The notes beneath the pieces were generated by a model, which ran no database searches, was not told where the DNA came from, and saw nothing but the letters and a program-made list of their open reading frames with translations. Source: Hysterangium stoloniferum (Eukaryota; Basidiomycota; Agaricomycetes; Hysterangiales; Hysterangiaceae). From it: a stretch of DNA of 64,000 bases. The position numbers and the translations under genes are program-made. The stretch lies in assembly GCA_015178975.1 (NCBI GenBank), contig WHVD01000207.1:1-64000 (forward strand), read 5' to 3'. Below are positions 45,313-55,443 of this stretch, one piece after another; within the stretch, counting starts at the first letter, position 1; every line of letters starts with the position of its first letter.

Positions 45313-46374
45313 CTAAATCCTCAGCAACACCCTGCGAGTGGCTCGGCCAACGTCCTTTGGGGTTGGAAGTTCTCCAGTGCTGCAAGTATTAGTATCGTTG
45401 GCCTTCACTTCCTTGGAGTCCCATTTTGAGGCAGAGTCGGAATCGGAAGCAATGTGGGCAATGTAAGCAGCGTTATCTTCTGACAACTGATGTAACCGTC
45501 TTCGAGACTTTGCTTCACTGATGACTTTGTCCTTAATCTTCTGTGGCATATCAGCAATGCAGTGTGAGGACCGATGGCCCGGACGTCCACACCAATGACA
45601 GACATCCCTGTTCTTTGGGTTCAGCCAGTCAAACTGGGCTTCTCCCTCAGACTCTGAGTCCAAATCTGAATCATCCTTCTTTCGGCGCCATTTCCCTTTT
45701 CCTTTTCCTGCTCTCTTCTGTGAATACAAGGCTGCCTCAAGTTCCTGGGTCTGAGTGCTGCCATTAAGTGCAGTTTTTGTATCTTCTTGATCAGTTAAGG
45801 TTTTCTTAACAATAGTAAGAGTAGGCTCTAATGATCCTGATGTGAGAAGAGTCCGAACGATTGCAAAAGAAGAGTCGAGGTTCATGAGAATGGAGTCAAC
45901 AATATCTGTTGCAGCGGGTGCATGCCCAAGAGTTGTAAGTTCTTCAGCAGCCGAAACAATGTCCTGGATATAGAGTGAGACTGGTTTGGAGGTGTCATGG
46001 ACTGGATTATAAAGACGTTTCTTGAGTTCAAAACGGGCTGCACGAGAATCCTTTTTGTATTCAGATTTGAGGCTCAGCCAAACGTCGTTTGCAGTTTGTG
46101 GTGGAGTTGTATCCTTGAAGTGGGTTGTCCGAACAGCGTTCGATGAAATTGTTTTGTAGAGGGCTGCCCTAGCTCGTTGGTCTGCTTTGAGCCATGCCTG
46201 GAGTGTAGTGTCATCCTTTAGTGGTTTTGATGAGCTCTTTATGTGCTCCATAAAGTCAATGTCCTCTCCAAAAGTCATCTCAAACTCCTGAGTCCAGATC
46301 CCATAATTTTCACCAGTGAATTTGTTTTGGTCATCGAAGGTTTGAAGTAAATCATATATGGTAGGCTGTACCAT
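45313..46374 (-). CDS. Copia-type Gag protein
   Basis: The likely start is ATG 46374 (MVQPTIYDLLQTFDDQNKF), because the upstream 24 codons run back toward the primer site; the frame is open from 46446. The 353-residue product has a UBN2-type Gag region (FTGENYGIWTQEFEMTF, LKADQRARAALYKTISSNAV, DVWLSLKSEYKKDSRAARFE). A basic linker (KRAGKGKGKWRRKKD), an acidic stretch, a CCHC knuckle CHWCGRPGHRSSHC near residue 270 and a Ser/Asp-rich tail follow. Gag would form the particle and bind RNA. The ORF is intact, unlike nearly all other element ORFs here. No protease follows, so particle processing would depend on a partner element. Confidence 0.93.
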   Translation of the reverse strand: MVQPTIYDLLQTFDDQNKFTGENYGIWTQEFEMTFGEDIDFMEHIKSSSKPLKDDTTLQAWLKADQRARAALYKTISSNAVRTTHFKDTTPPQTANDVWLSLKSEYKKDSRAARFELKKRLYNPVHDTSKPVSLYIQDIVSAAEELTTLGHAPAATDIVDSILMNLDSSFAIVRTLLTSGSLEPTLTIVKKTLTDQEDTKTALNGSTQTQELEAALYSQKRAGKGKGKWRRKKDDSDLDSESEGEAQFDWLNPKNRDVCHWCGRPGHRSSHCIADMPQKIKDKVISEAKSRRRLHQLSEDNAAYIAHIASDSDSASKWDSKEVKANDTNTCSTGELPTPKDVGRATRRVLLRI

Positions 46375-46448
46375 GATGATGTGGTAGTACGAGATGTTGA
46401 AATAAAAAGTGGAGAAAGAGAAAAGAGAGTATGAGAGTTGATGCACTG

Positions 46449-46463
46449 GCGGGGCCCGTAACC
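46449..46463 (-). promoter_or_regulatory. putative primer-binding site of the gag-only element
   Basis: The minus strand reads GGTTACGGGCCCCGC right after the 5' LTR. It resembles the half-tRNA-type site of the Copia at 21757-21772 (GTTATGGGCCCCAGC). Confidence 0.5.
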
Positions 46464-46599
46464 TGTTAGAAATGGCTGACTGAAATATGACAATGCTGAC
46501 CGGATGATGTGCACAGTGGACAAAGAAGCTCTGTAATTATTATTACATAATACAGCGCTACTGATTCTGCACCTCGAGCCGTAACCACAAAAACTAACA
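46464..46599 (-). repeat. 5' LTR of the gag-only element
   Basis: 136 bp, adjoining the right CATTA duplication at 46600-46604. Confidence 0.95.
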
Positions 46600-47485
46600 C
46601 ATTACACCTTTGTGTAGATTTTAGAGGACTCAACAAAGTTACAAAAAAGGATAGGTGCCTTCTTCCACTCATTACAGACCTTTTAGATGCCCTTCAGAGA
46701 GCCCACATTTATGTACTGTATATCAAGATTGATTTGTGACATGCCTATCATTTGGTGCAGATCACTGCAGGTGACAAATGGAAAATGGCATTCCAAACAT
46801 ACCATGGTTCTTTTGAATGGTTGGTTATGCTGTTTGGACTCACCAATGCTCCAGCAGCCTTCCAACACTTTATGAATGACATCCTTGGTGACCTACTGTA
46901 CTTGATGTTTGTGTTATCATATATCTTGACAACATTCTCATTTATTTGGAAAACCAAACAATACATGACAAATATGTTTGTGAAGTGTTTGGAGGCTCCA
47001 AGAGCATGGACTCTTTGTCTGTGGTCATAAATATTCTTTTGAGGTTGATCATATCAAATACATATCTAGGTTACATCATGGGACCCAATGGACTTACAAT
47101 AGATGAAGACAAAATCCAGACTATCTGAAAATGGCTGGAACCCTGCAAAGTGAAAGACATTCAGTCTTTCCTCAGTTTTGCCAACTTCTACCACTGTTTC
47201 ATTTACAACTATTCAGACATCTTAGTCCCCCTCACCCACCTTACTCATAAGGAGGCCCCATGGAACTTTACAACTCAATGCAGGACAGCATTTCAACAAC
47301 TTCAAAGATTCTTTCGTATCAGTGCTGGTACACATATTTTGGACTCATCTCATTTTTCCTTGTTGCCCTATGTCTCTTTTTGCTTTACAGATGTCTGATT
47401 TGTTTCATTTGTCTTAAGTGAACCTTCTGCAGGTTTTCCCATTTTTTACCCCTTCTTGTTAAAGTATTAAAAGAAAATTATTATT

Positions 47486-48985
47486 TTAATCATCTATTAT
47501 TATAATAGGTCCTTCTCCTTCCATGTCCACAAACTCCCTGTGTAACTCTTGTATTTTCTCAGCCCCCACAGACCTGTCCACCTCCTCAGAATCCTTGGAA
47601 CTCCTGACTTTGGACTCCTCATAGTCCTTGTAATCTTTCAGGAACTCACAGAATAACCCATGGAACTCCTGAAACCCACCTAAAATGTTCTGGGTCTCTA
47701 TTATCCCCCCCAAAACCTCCTCCAAGGCCCTCAGCCTTTCCACATGCCCACCCACTTCCTGGGAACTAGACCCCAAAGCTTTCAAGTGCATGCAGGGCCC
47801 GCAGTCTGGGCCCCAACTGGACTTTTTAGAAACCAGTATTCCAGTCATGACAACTGGAACACCATGGGTTGTTTTTGGTATCCAGTTGGGCTGGATGAGT
47901 TTTCCAGACCTTCTGTGGTTATGAGTTAAAATCTTATGAACATTGAAGGATGCCTCACTTACCTTGTGGGGGGATGTTCCAGCTCTCCATTGGACTCTGT
48001 CTCTACTTCAGCCACTTTGTGCTAGTAGGAGACTGTCAGCAAGGACTTAACACAAAAAAAAAGTGTACACTTACATACCTTACCTGCAGCTATCACAGAT
48101 GCCTTGGCACACTCACTCCATGGCAACCCAGGCTGCCTCCTTATCTGCTGCTACTGCTTTTCTGGCAGCTGCTTCTTCCTCTTCCTTTTTTATCCTCTCC
48201 TATGCCTCATTCTCTGCAGCCACTGCAGCCTGGTACTCTCTCTCCAGCACCTCTTCCTCCTCCCTGGTGTTACAATCTGTATTCTTGGTAAATTGTTGGG
48301 TGTCTCAATTCACACAAAGCTGTTGGCTTTCCAAATAACCCTATAGGCATTTTCTTTGTTCCCATTTTGTGTTTTCATCCACCCTTGTCCAATACCACTA
48401 GATCAATAATCCCACCTTTCTGTTCCCATAACCGTTTCCATCCACATCCAGATTTATAATGCTCCATTGACCAGTGCTCATTCACGTCACTCTATTTTGT
48501 CCCATCTCCTCCATTAGTACTTCTCTTTGTTCTGTTTTCATTCAGCTAAGTGCTGGTTCTCTGTATATAAGTTGTTCATGTATTGTAGTCTTAGGGCAAT
48601 CAGAATATTGATTCAGAACACTCCTATGCAACTCTCATAGTCTTGCTCTAAATATCCCACTCTCCACCTCTGCTTGCACTCACTCACCCTCAGTTTCTGA
48701 CTCTTGGTCTCTAACCCTTCAACCCAACCCTCAACTTATCCTTCAGCTTCTGATCAGTGACTTACTAAGAGGATTATTTGACAGGACTAGTTTCCTGCCC
48801 ACCCGAAATTTAAGGACACCTGACAGTAACTTTCAAGGGCACAGCTTATAACCTGAAGCCAAGTCCTTCTGTTCAGTTCCCATCAGTCTTCTGACCATAG
48901 TCAGTTTTCTGTTCTTAACACCTGGCCTTTTTCTCTTCCTCCTCCCATCACCACCACTGTTCTTAACACTGCTCAAGTATTTCAG
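47486..48985 (-). pseudogene. Glu-rich protein with cysteine motif (family Z copy 2), split by a solo LTR
   Basis: The minus strand reads, right to left: an acidic coiled coil (EEEKKAREEEEVLEREYQAA) that continues in frame across the LTR-I target site CCTGG, further Glu/Ala-rich helix (KKEEEEAAARKAVAADKEAA), then after a gap the cysteine segment WGPDCGPCMHLKALGSSSQ, leucine-heptad helix (RLRALEEVLGGIIETQNILG) and an acidic C-terminus ending IIIIDD at 47486. Stops after ENEA and VAME show decay. The order of parts equals the copy at 24772-25600. I do not know its function. Confidence 0.6.
48268..48920 (+). mobile_element. solo LTR, family I, intact target duplication
   Basis: 653 bp from TGTTACAATCTG to TCTGTTCTTAACA, flanked by CCTGG at 48263-48267 and 48921-48925. 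It interrupts the coiled-coil coding segment of family Z copy 2. A reverse relative is at 52595-53240. Confidence 0.92.
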
Positions 48986-49386
48986 CAGGCATGAGCAGAT
49001 CCCAGCACATGGTGTTAGATTTAGTGACATGGCACATTAGCTACAACTTGTGTACTGTTGTGGGTCCATAGTGCATGCTGGTGAAATTTACATTTGCTCA
49101 TTCATGTCAGTGTCTGTGTCTAAACTCCTACACTTCCAATCCTTCACATCCACCTCCCTTCTTCATTTTAATATACATATGGCCCCCATGGAAGGCTTGG
49201 CAGTGGTAGGAGGTTTGCATGGCATGGGCATTGGTCCTATTTTTTGGACATTGATGGGGTATGAAAGAAGAAGAAATTTTATTATTTCCTTCCAGATCAC
49301 CTGATATCTTGGCATGTATGTGTAACTGATGAACCTTAACAAGTTCTAGGGCCTCTTTGGGACTTTAGCCTTAAAGGGAGGATACT
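48986..49386 (+). other. probable 3' end of a retroelement internal region
   Basis: No motif-bearing frame is visible. The last bases TTAAAGGGAGGATAC form a polypurine-tract-like run directly before an LTR start at 49387, so this is likely the 3' internal end of a lost element. Confidence 0.45.
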
Positions 49387-49592
49387 GTTAGGACCAGGAA
49401 ACCCACCAGGACCCAGGACCCATCCCATCCTATATGCACCCAACTCTCTATATTGTATGAACCAGTCACCATCACCAGACTCCAACCGGACACTCTGGAC
49501 CCCCTTGTTCCCAATCCATCCAACATCTTTTCCATCATAGACCCCCTTGTTCCTGTTACATTTAACATCTGGTTTATTGTTTTATTGTATGC
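49387..49592 (+). repeat. LTR family G-like start, interrupted
   Basis: Begins TGTTAGGACCAGGAAACCC and follows family G (CCTATATGCACCCAAC...) until the solo LTR-H at 49593. Its continuation after 50521 is not clearly recognisable. Confidence 0.6.
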
Positions 49593-50516
49593 TGTTATGA
49601 CCTGTTCCTGGATACTTCAACATCCAATATTATCTGACACATCCAACTTTCCACCCCAAGTCTCTGATCCAACTTCCTGCCTCAATATCTGATCCCGACT
49701 TCTGACTATGGAACATTTATAGTTCCCATACTTCTGGATCTCATCCTTGTTCTGCATTTGGTAACCTGTCCATTGACAAGTATTCACTTGTTTGATTATT
49801 GTATTTCCCATTTCAGAAATATATTTCCTTAGCCCATCTTATTGTATTCCCATTACGGAATACTACCAATTCTGTCTTATTGTGGTCTTAGTTTGTAGTA
49901 CAATAACAAGAAAACTTATATTAGTTTCTGCAATTTGTACTTTACCTCAGATCTGATATTGACTTAGTTTCTTATTCCTTCCTTCTCTCTGTACACTCAA
50001 TATTCAGAACTCTTCAGAACTCTGAATATCCATAGTCTTGTTAAATGTGACCTGTGACTTACTGTGACACATGACACACTCAAGTCTGAGGAAAGTTGTT
50101 ACTATTCAGGTCACTAACTACAAGCTTATATATGTTATACATCAGTAGGCTTGTCAGCTGTCAAAAGTGACAGCTGATTGACAGCTTGAATGGAAACTGA
50201 CAGCTGATTGACAGCTGGAATACAATCTGACAGCTGATTGACAGCTGTCATTGGAAATGGAACTAAGAATACCCTGGAACATGCTGGAAGCTTCTAAAAG
50301 GTTCTAGAAGGTTCCAGAAGGTCTTGGAGACAGTGGAGGCAGTTTTAACAAGTCTTCCAGCATGAATTCCATCTTTGAAATTAAGGACATTCTGAGTGTT
50401 TATGTAGAGGTGCAGCACATAAGCTGAAGCCAACATCCTGAACCTATCCTGAGGTTTCTGAGTTCCTGGACATTTCCCAATAGTTCCAGAATAAGTTCCC
50501 AACACAGCACTTAACA
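49593..50516 (+). mobile_element. solo LTR, family H, intact target duplication
   Basis: 924 bp from TGTTATGACCTGTTCC to CAGCACTTAACA, flanked by TATGC at 49588-49592 and 50517-50521. It is the longer version of the LTR at 51205-51766. Confidence 0.93.
50155..50255 (+). repeat. ~36-bp tandem repeat with internal palindromes
   Basis: Three copies of TGACAGCTGATTGACAGCTK plus spacer inside LTR-H. CAGCTG and TGACAGCTGTCA-type palindromes recur. This block is missing from the short LTR-H copy. Confidence 0.85.
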
Positions 50517-50521
50517 TATGC

Positions 50522-51204
50522 CTGTTCTGTCTTTTTGTCTATCTGGATTAGTAGTACAATAATCTATCCATCTATATAGTCAAGTAGCTATCTGTACTGA
50601 CACAAATCAAATTTCTACTCAACAAAGTTAAATACTAATCAAATAATATTCTATTTATCGAATGCAGAAGCCTTGTTCAATGAAGTATTAATTTGTCCTA
50701 TTGATAAAGTGTGAGGCAAGGATAGAACACAGAGGCACACCAATAATTATATCAAAGAAATCCCAGATAGAAGTCAAATTAGCAATACAATATTAAGTAT
50801 ACAGATTATTATACATGTTTTCTGACTGACTTCCCTTGCTCCTATCATTGCTGTTTTATACTATATACCCTATGATGATAATTTTCCCTCTTCATTGTCC
50901 CATCCCATCTCTGTCCTGATGCTCTCCCACTACCCATTCTACTTGTAAATAATATTTTGCCACCCCATACCCTCTAGAATGCTTTTACCACATTGAATTT
51001 AGTTCTAGTATGATCCCTACCTTTTCCCATGCTTCTTTTGACCTGTCACTGCTTCCCACTTCCTTGATCAGCCCTCAGCCCATCCATTCCACCTTTGTAT
51101 AAAGTTCCTACCATATACATATGCTACTACTCTTCAGTTCTAATATTGACTTAGATTACCCCTGTTTAGTCTTTGGCAAGCTATGACCCTCTATCTTACA
51201 ACTC
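50522..51204. repeat. fragments of LTR families J (reverse) and F
   Basis: ~50590-50880 is the reverse complement of the 3' two-thirds of LTR-J (CAAATCAAATTTC, GCCTTGTTCAATGAAGTATT, TTTCTGACTGACTTCCCTTG). ~50881-51200 follows LTR family F (CCCATCTCTGTCCTGATGCT, TTTGTATAAAGTTCCTACCA). Confidence 0.65.
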
Positions 51205-51766
51205 TGTTATGACCTGTTCCTGGATACTATCCGATATTATCTGACACATTCTGACTTTTCACCTCAAGTCTCTGATCCGACTTCCCACCTCAATATCCAA
51301 TCCCAACTTCTGACTATGGAACATTTATAGTTCCCATACTTCTGGATCTCATCCTTGTTCCACATTTGGTAACTTGTCAGTTGACAAGTATTCACTCATT
51401 TGTTTATTGTATTCTCATTTCGGGATATTTTTCCTTAGTCCATCTTATTGTGATCCTAGTTTGTCCTACAATAATGAGAAAACTTATATTAGTTTCTGCA
51501 AATTTGTACTTTACATTAGATCTGATATTGACTTAGTTTCTTATTCCTTCCTTCTCTCTGCATGCTCAATATTCAGAACTCTTCAGAACTCTGAATATCC
51601 ATATCCTCCAGCATAAATCCCATCTCTGAAATTAAGGACTTCTGAGCATCTGTGTAGAGGTGCAGCACATAAGCTGAGGCTGACATCCTGACCCTATTTG
51701 GAAGTTTCTAAGTTCCCAGTCACTTTCCGATAGTTCTGGAATAAGTTCCCAACATGGCACTTAACA
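51205..51766 (+). repeat. 5' LTR, family H, short form
   Basis: 562 bp, TGTTATGACCTG...GGCACTTAACA. Compared with 49593-50516 it lacks ~325 bp including the CAGCTG repeat. A gag gene begins 34 bp downstream, so this is a 5' LTR. Confidence 0.85.
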
Positions 51767-51800
51767 GTATATCAGATCTCAACTCTGTGACTCACTCATT

Positions 51801-52600
51801 ATGGGTCCCAAATGCAAAGCTGCCAAAGGACCATCCCAACTTCAATCCCCATTGCAACTTTATACCACTCAACCTGAAGCCCCAGCTCAGCCAATAGCAT
51901 CAGCTTCCATTGAAGAATTTACTGAGGTAGCAAAGGATGCTGATGCTTCCGAGGTTTCTGATGATGATGTAGAAGAACAACTGGACAAATTAAAAAAGAA
52001 ATCTACTGATGAACAGACTGAAATGATGTTTATCAACTCTATTGTGAAATTTGCTGGCAAAGAATCATCCCACACCGGAGTCAAAGAACCTGAACCATTT
52101 ACCAGCAAGGATCCAAACAAATTGAAGAATTTCCTTCTCCAATGCTGTTTCAGTTTCTGTGATCAACCCACTGCATTCAAGTCTGACATTCAAAAAGTCA
52201 ACTTCATGCTCTCATATCTTAAGGATACCACTTGGGATTGGTTTGAACCCAGACTATCTGGAATATCCAATGAGACACCCATATGGCTCAATGACTGGGA
52301 CAAATTTGTCAAAGAACTGGAAATTAACTTTGGATCTTACAATCAATCTGGTGAAGCAGAAAATGAACTAATGATGCTTAAGATGAAGGACAATCAACGA
52401 GTTTCTAATTATCTTGTCAAGTTCAATACCCTCACTGCATGCTGTGGATGGGATGATTCCACCCTCAGGCACCATTTCTATATGGTCTTCTGTCATGCCT
52501 AAAAGATGACATCTGCAAAGATGGAAAGCCGAAAACTCTCCCACTCATGCAGATGAAAGCTCAGACATCTGATGCCCACTATTGGGAACAAAAAGCAGAT
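51801..52600 (+). pseudogene. Ty3/Gypsy gag, truncated
   Basis: ATG 51801 (MGPKCKAAKGPSQLQ) opens 233 codons. An acidic linker (SDDDVEEQLDKLKKKS) and a capsid region follow: PEPFTSKDPNKLKNFLLQC, FMLSYLKDTTWDWFEP, WLNDWDKFVKELEINFG and MLKMKDNQRVSNYLVKFNTL, the Retrotrans_gag pattern. After a frameshift near 52480 it can be followed (LKDDICKDGKP, HYWEQKADWAG) to ~52600, where LTR-I sequence begins. Zinc knuckle and pol are gone. Confidence 0.88.
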
Positions 52601-53240
52601 TGGGCAGGTGGAAAACTAGTCCTGTCGATAATCCTCTCAGTAAGTCACTGATCAGAAACTGAAGGATAAGTTGAGGGTTGGGTTGAAGGGTCAGAAACTG
52701 GGAGTTGGAAACTGACGGTGCACGAGTGCAGGCAGAGGTGGAGAGCAGGATATTTAGAGCAATACTATGAGAGTTGCTTTAGGGGTGTTCTGAGTCGATA
52801 TTCTGATTGCCTTGTAGCTACATTACAGGTGGAGTTAAATACTAGTTATTGGTGTCTCGAAATACTAACTAAGGTAAGAGTGGGAATGTCCAACTAGTGA
52901 TAAATAAACTTGACTTAAGGTTACAATACGATCAGAAGCTGTGATTAACTGAGAGTGGAATTACAAGAAAAGGAAATAGTCCAAGAGCTACAAGTATATA
53001 CGGGCATTTGTGAAACATAGAGTAGAACAGATCATCATAATAAAAAAGGGGATGTATCAAAGCATAACCAGATGGTACAAGTATAACTTGACAGGGGCAT
53101 AAATGGGGTTTGATTGCCATGAAGGTATATGTCAGTGTCAGTTTACTGATGGTTGCCGATAAGATGACTTGGCCAGTAACTTGAAATGCAGGCAGACAAT
53201 AATATCATCAAAGACCATCAGTTGCAACACAGTTGTAACA
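52595..53240 (-). repeat. LTR family I, reverse copy
   Basis: Mirror of 48268-48920: the right end CAGTTGTAACA complements the LTR-I start, and the blocks GTAAGTCACTGATCAGAAAC and GATATTCTGATTGCC match. The left part is truncated at the gag remnant. Confidence 0.75.
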
Positions 53241-53829
53241 GGCTATGACTACATGTTTTAGGAGTTTATATTTCATTATCCCAAAATTTCATCTTTAAAA
53301 CTTGTATACTCTTTTAAAATATACACAAATATCATGGTTAACCAAGATTATTTGGGTTATGACTTAATCTTTGGGATGAGATCCATTCTCTAGTATCTCT
53401 GTGACTTTTAAAATGTCCACAAACATTATAATTAAACAAAATTATTTGGGTTATGACTTAATCTTTGGGATAAGATGTATTCTCTCATATATTATGCAAA
53501 CTTTCAAATGTAGCTCATATAATTTAAATTTACAAGGCTGTGACCTGTGGGGGGCAAGCCCCCACCATGCTACCACCCCACAACTTTACTCAGTCACTGC
53601 GTGACCTGGTGGGTCAATTATCTATGACCATGTCATATTGAGGACTTCTACATTCCAGCTTCTCATTTATTCTCATTCAGAGACTTATTTTTAAAGTGCT
53701 TAAATTTTAAATTGTATGCATTATATACTTTTGTAAATTCACTGAACCTAAAAAACATAAGTCAGTCTCTTTTTGGAACCTTGCTGAATACTTACTCATG
53801 GATCAATAATAACATCCTTAAGCACTATA
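53241..53829. other. AT-rich region with a duplicated ~90-bp block and GC-rich hairpin
   Basis: The words ATTATTTGGGTTATGACTTA and ATCTTTGGGATRAGAT occur at ~53346-53384 and again at ~53442-53480. At ~53545 GTGGGGGGCAAGCCCCCAC can form a perfect stem, followed by GTCACTGCGTGAC. No gene was recognised. Confidence 0.6.
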
Positions 53830-54045
53830 CAGTAGGTCAAAAAACTGCCCCAATGTTTGTGGATTTTAGAAAGATTGAGATTGTGTGAAGGAATGACATC
53901 AGCAAAAATTCTGCAAAATTCACATGATATACTAGAACATGTTGGCTATCTACTAACTTAATAAATCATGTGATTCCAATCAAAACTCATCTCTCAATAA
54001 ATCAAACAAAATAATCCTTCATTGGGGCAGTTTTTTGACCCTCTA
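53830..54045 (+). repeat. left long inverted repeat of Tc1-B
   Basis: 216 bp, outer and inner ends are inverted copies of one ~26-bp motif. Confidence 0.93.
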
Positions 54046-54057
54046 TTATTTTACAAT

Positions 54058-55080
54058 CTAATCCTTTATATGACCCCCCTTTGCATTTAAAACTGCCTGT
54101 ATCCTCCTAGGCATGCTTTCTATTAGCTTCTGGCATGTCTCTGGTGGTATTTCAGTCCACTCCTTTTCCACCCTGTCCCATAATTCATGTACTCCTTTGG
54201 GTGGTACTGTATGTCATATTGCTGGAGTTTGGCCTTGAGGTGTTGCCAGAGGTGTTCAATGGGATTTAGATCAGGGGATTGGGCAGGCCATTTCATGGGA
54301 ATTATGTTATTGTCAGAAAACCACTGGTCTGCCTTTTTTGAGGTATGTTTTGGATCATTGTCCTGTTGGAAGTACCACTTATCCCCAGCCATCTCCAAAC
54401 TTTCAATGCTCTCCTCCACTCCCTCCTCCAAAATCTCACAATACTGCACTGCATCCATGGCCCCCTGTACCTCTATCAACTTCCCCACCCCATTCCAGCC
54501 CATACACCCCCAAACCATCAAGTTATTCCCTCCTCCATGTTTGACAGTTGGTGTAGTGGTCCTGTCTGATACTGGTTCTCCTTGTTGCTTCCAAACATAT
54601 ACCTTCCCATCTGACCCAATCCTATTGATTTTTGCCTCATCCGTCCACAACACCCTCTTCCAGTCCTCCATAGTCCAATTTTCATGGCATTGGGCAAACT
54701 TTAGATGTTGCTGATGATGAGACCCCTTGAGCATAGGGACTTTCTTCTTTGTTGCTGACCTACAGGCAGCTTCCTTCAACACATTCCTAACAGTCTGAGG
54801 AGTGACAGAGGTAGATATGATGGGATTTATGAATTGGGTGGCTTGGACAGCATTGTCAAGCTTCCCAGAGCTGATTTGATGGATAATTGACTGTTTATCA
54901 TAAGGGGAAAGCTTGGAAGGATGACCACCAGGATGATTTTCCTTATCTCCCTCTATCTCCCTACTGATCCTGCCAATAGTACCCTTCCCCAGGCTAGTCC
55001 TAGCTTGAATTTTATGATGGGAATACCCCTCATGAGGAGAGAAACAACAGAAGAATGCTTTTCAGCAGAGATGGATTTCA
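54058..55080 (-). pseudogene. Tc1-family transposase, two frameshifts, catalytic triad intact
   Basis: ATG 55080 (MKSISAEKHSSVVSLLMRG) starts the DNA-binding part. A frameshift at ~55026 (G run) is followed by SHHKIQARTSLGKGTIGRIS and HPGGHPSKLSPYDKQ. 54123-54782 is open and carries the catalytic domain: WTMEDWKRVLWTDEAKINRI (Asp 1), YFQQDNDPKHTSKKA (Asp 2), WPAQSPDLNPIEHLW (Glu), with exactly 34 residues between Asp 2 and Glu (DD34E). A second frameshift near 54205 precedes the end MPRRIQAVLNAKGGHIKD and the stop at 54058. It is much better preserved than Tc1-A. Confidence 0.93.
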
Positions 55081-55225
55081 TAGTGGTGGTAAGGAGTCAA
55101 GGAGATAAATGAACAAAGTTCAACATGCCAAATTGATACAAATAAGGTCACATGACATGTTGATGATTCACATGACTCACTTCTACCTTATACTGGTGTG
55201 TAACATTGAAAATCAGAGAAAATAA

Positions 55226-55441
55226 TAGAGGGTCAAAAAACTGCCCCAATGAGTGATTATTTTGTTTGATGTATTGAGCAATGAGTTTTGATTGGAATCA
55301 CATGATTTCTTAAGTTAGTAGATAGCCAACATGTTCTAGTATATCATGTGAATTATTCAGAATTTTTGCTGATGTCATTCCTTCACACAATATCAATCTT
55401 TCTAAAATGCACAAACATTGGGGCAGTTTTTTGACCCACTG
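55226..55441 (-). repeat. right long inverted repeat of Tc1-B
   Basis: 216 bp mirror of 53830-54045. Confidence 0.93.
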
Positions 55442-55443
55442 TA

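Larger units (their letters stand above)
45051..46599 (-). mobile_element. compact gag-only Copia retrotransposon (TR-GAG type)
   Basis: A 1549-bp element with 136-bp LTRs (45051-45186 and 46464-46599) that differ at about two transition sites, and the target duplication CATTA (45046-45050 and 46600-46604). LTRs start TGTTAGAAATGG and end AAAACTAACA. The only ORF is gag; protease, integrase, RT and RNase H are absent with no room for them. CpG is normal. It must be mobilised in trans if active. Confidence 0.95.
44773..47398 (+). pseudogene. Ty3/Gypsy RT remnant, split by a Copia insertion
   Basis: 44773-45050 encodes the RT N-terminus (KYHNFVDIFSKWHADTLAPH, YDLKIDLEDS, SLSQSELVFLRECIDK). After the insertion, 46605 on continues with VDFRGLNK-like sequence, then [37 protein letters not shown], an active site reading YLDNIL (second Asp changed to Asn), and DIQSFLSFANFYHCFIYNYS. 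It stops at ~47340, so RNase H and integrase are missing. Several frameshifts are present. Confidence 0.88.
53830..55441 (-). mobile_element. Tc1-like DNA transposon B
   Basis: A 1612-bp element flanked by TA (53828-53829 and 55442-55443). Ends CAGTAGGTCAAAAAACTGCC and complement. Both inverted repeats are 216 bp (53830-54045 and 55226-55441), each ending internally in an inverted copy of the terminal motif (ATTGGGGCAGTTTTTTGACC at 54021-54040 and GGTCAAAAAACTGCCCCAAT at 55231-55250). Confidence 0.96.

Noticed and set aside
48063-48338. Ala/Ser-rich plus-strand ORF
   Set aside because: Antisense of the Glu/Ala coiled coil of family Z copy 2.
54187-54714. 175-codon plus-strand ORF
   Set aside because: Antisense shadow of the Tc1-B transposase catalytic domain.
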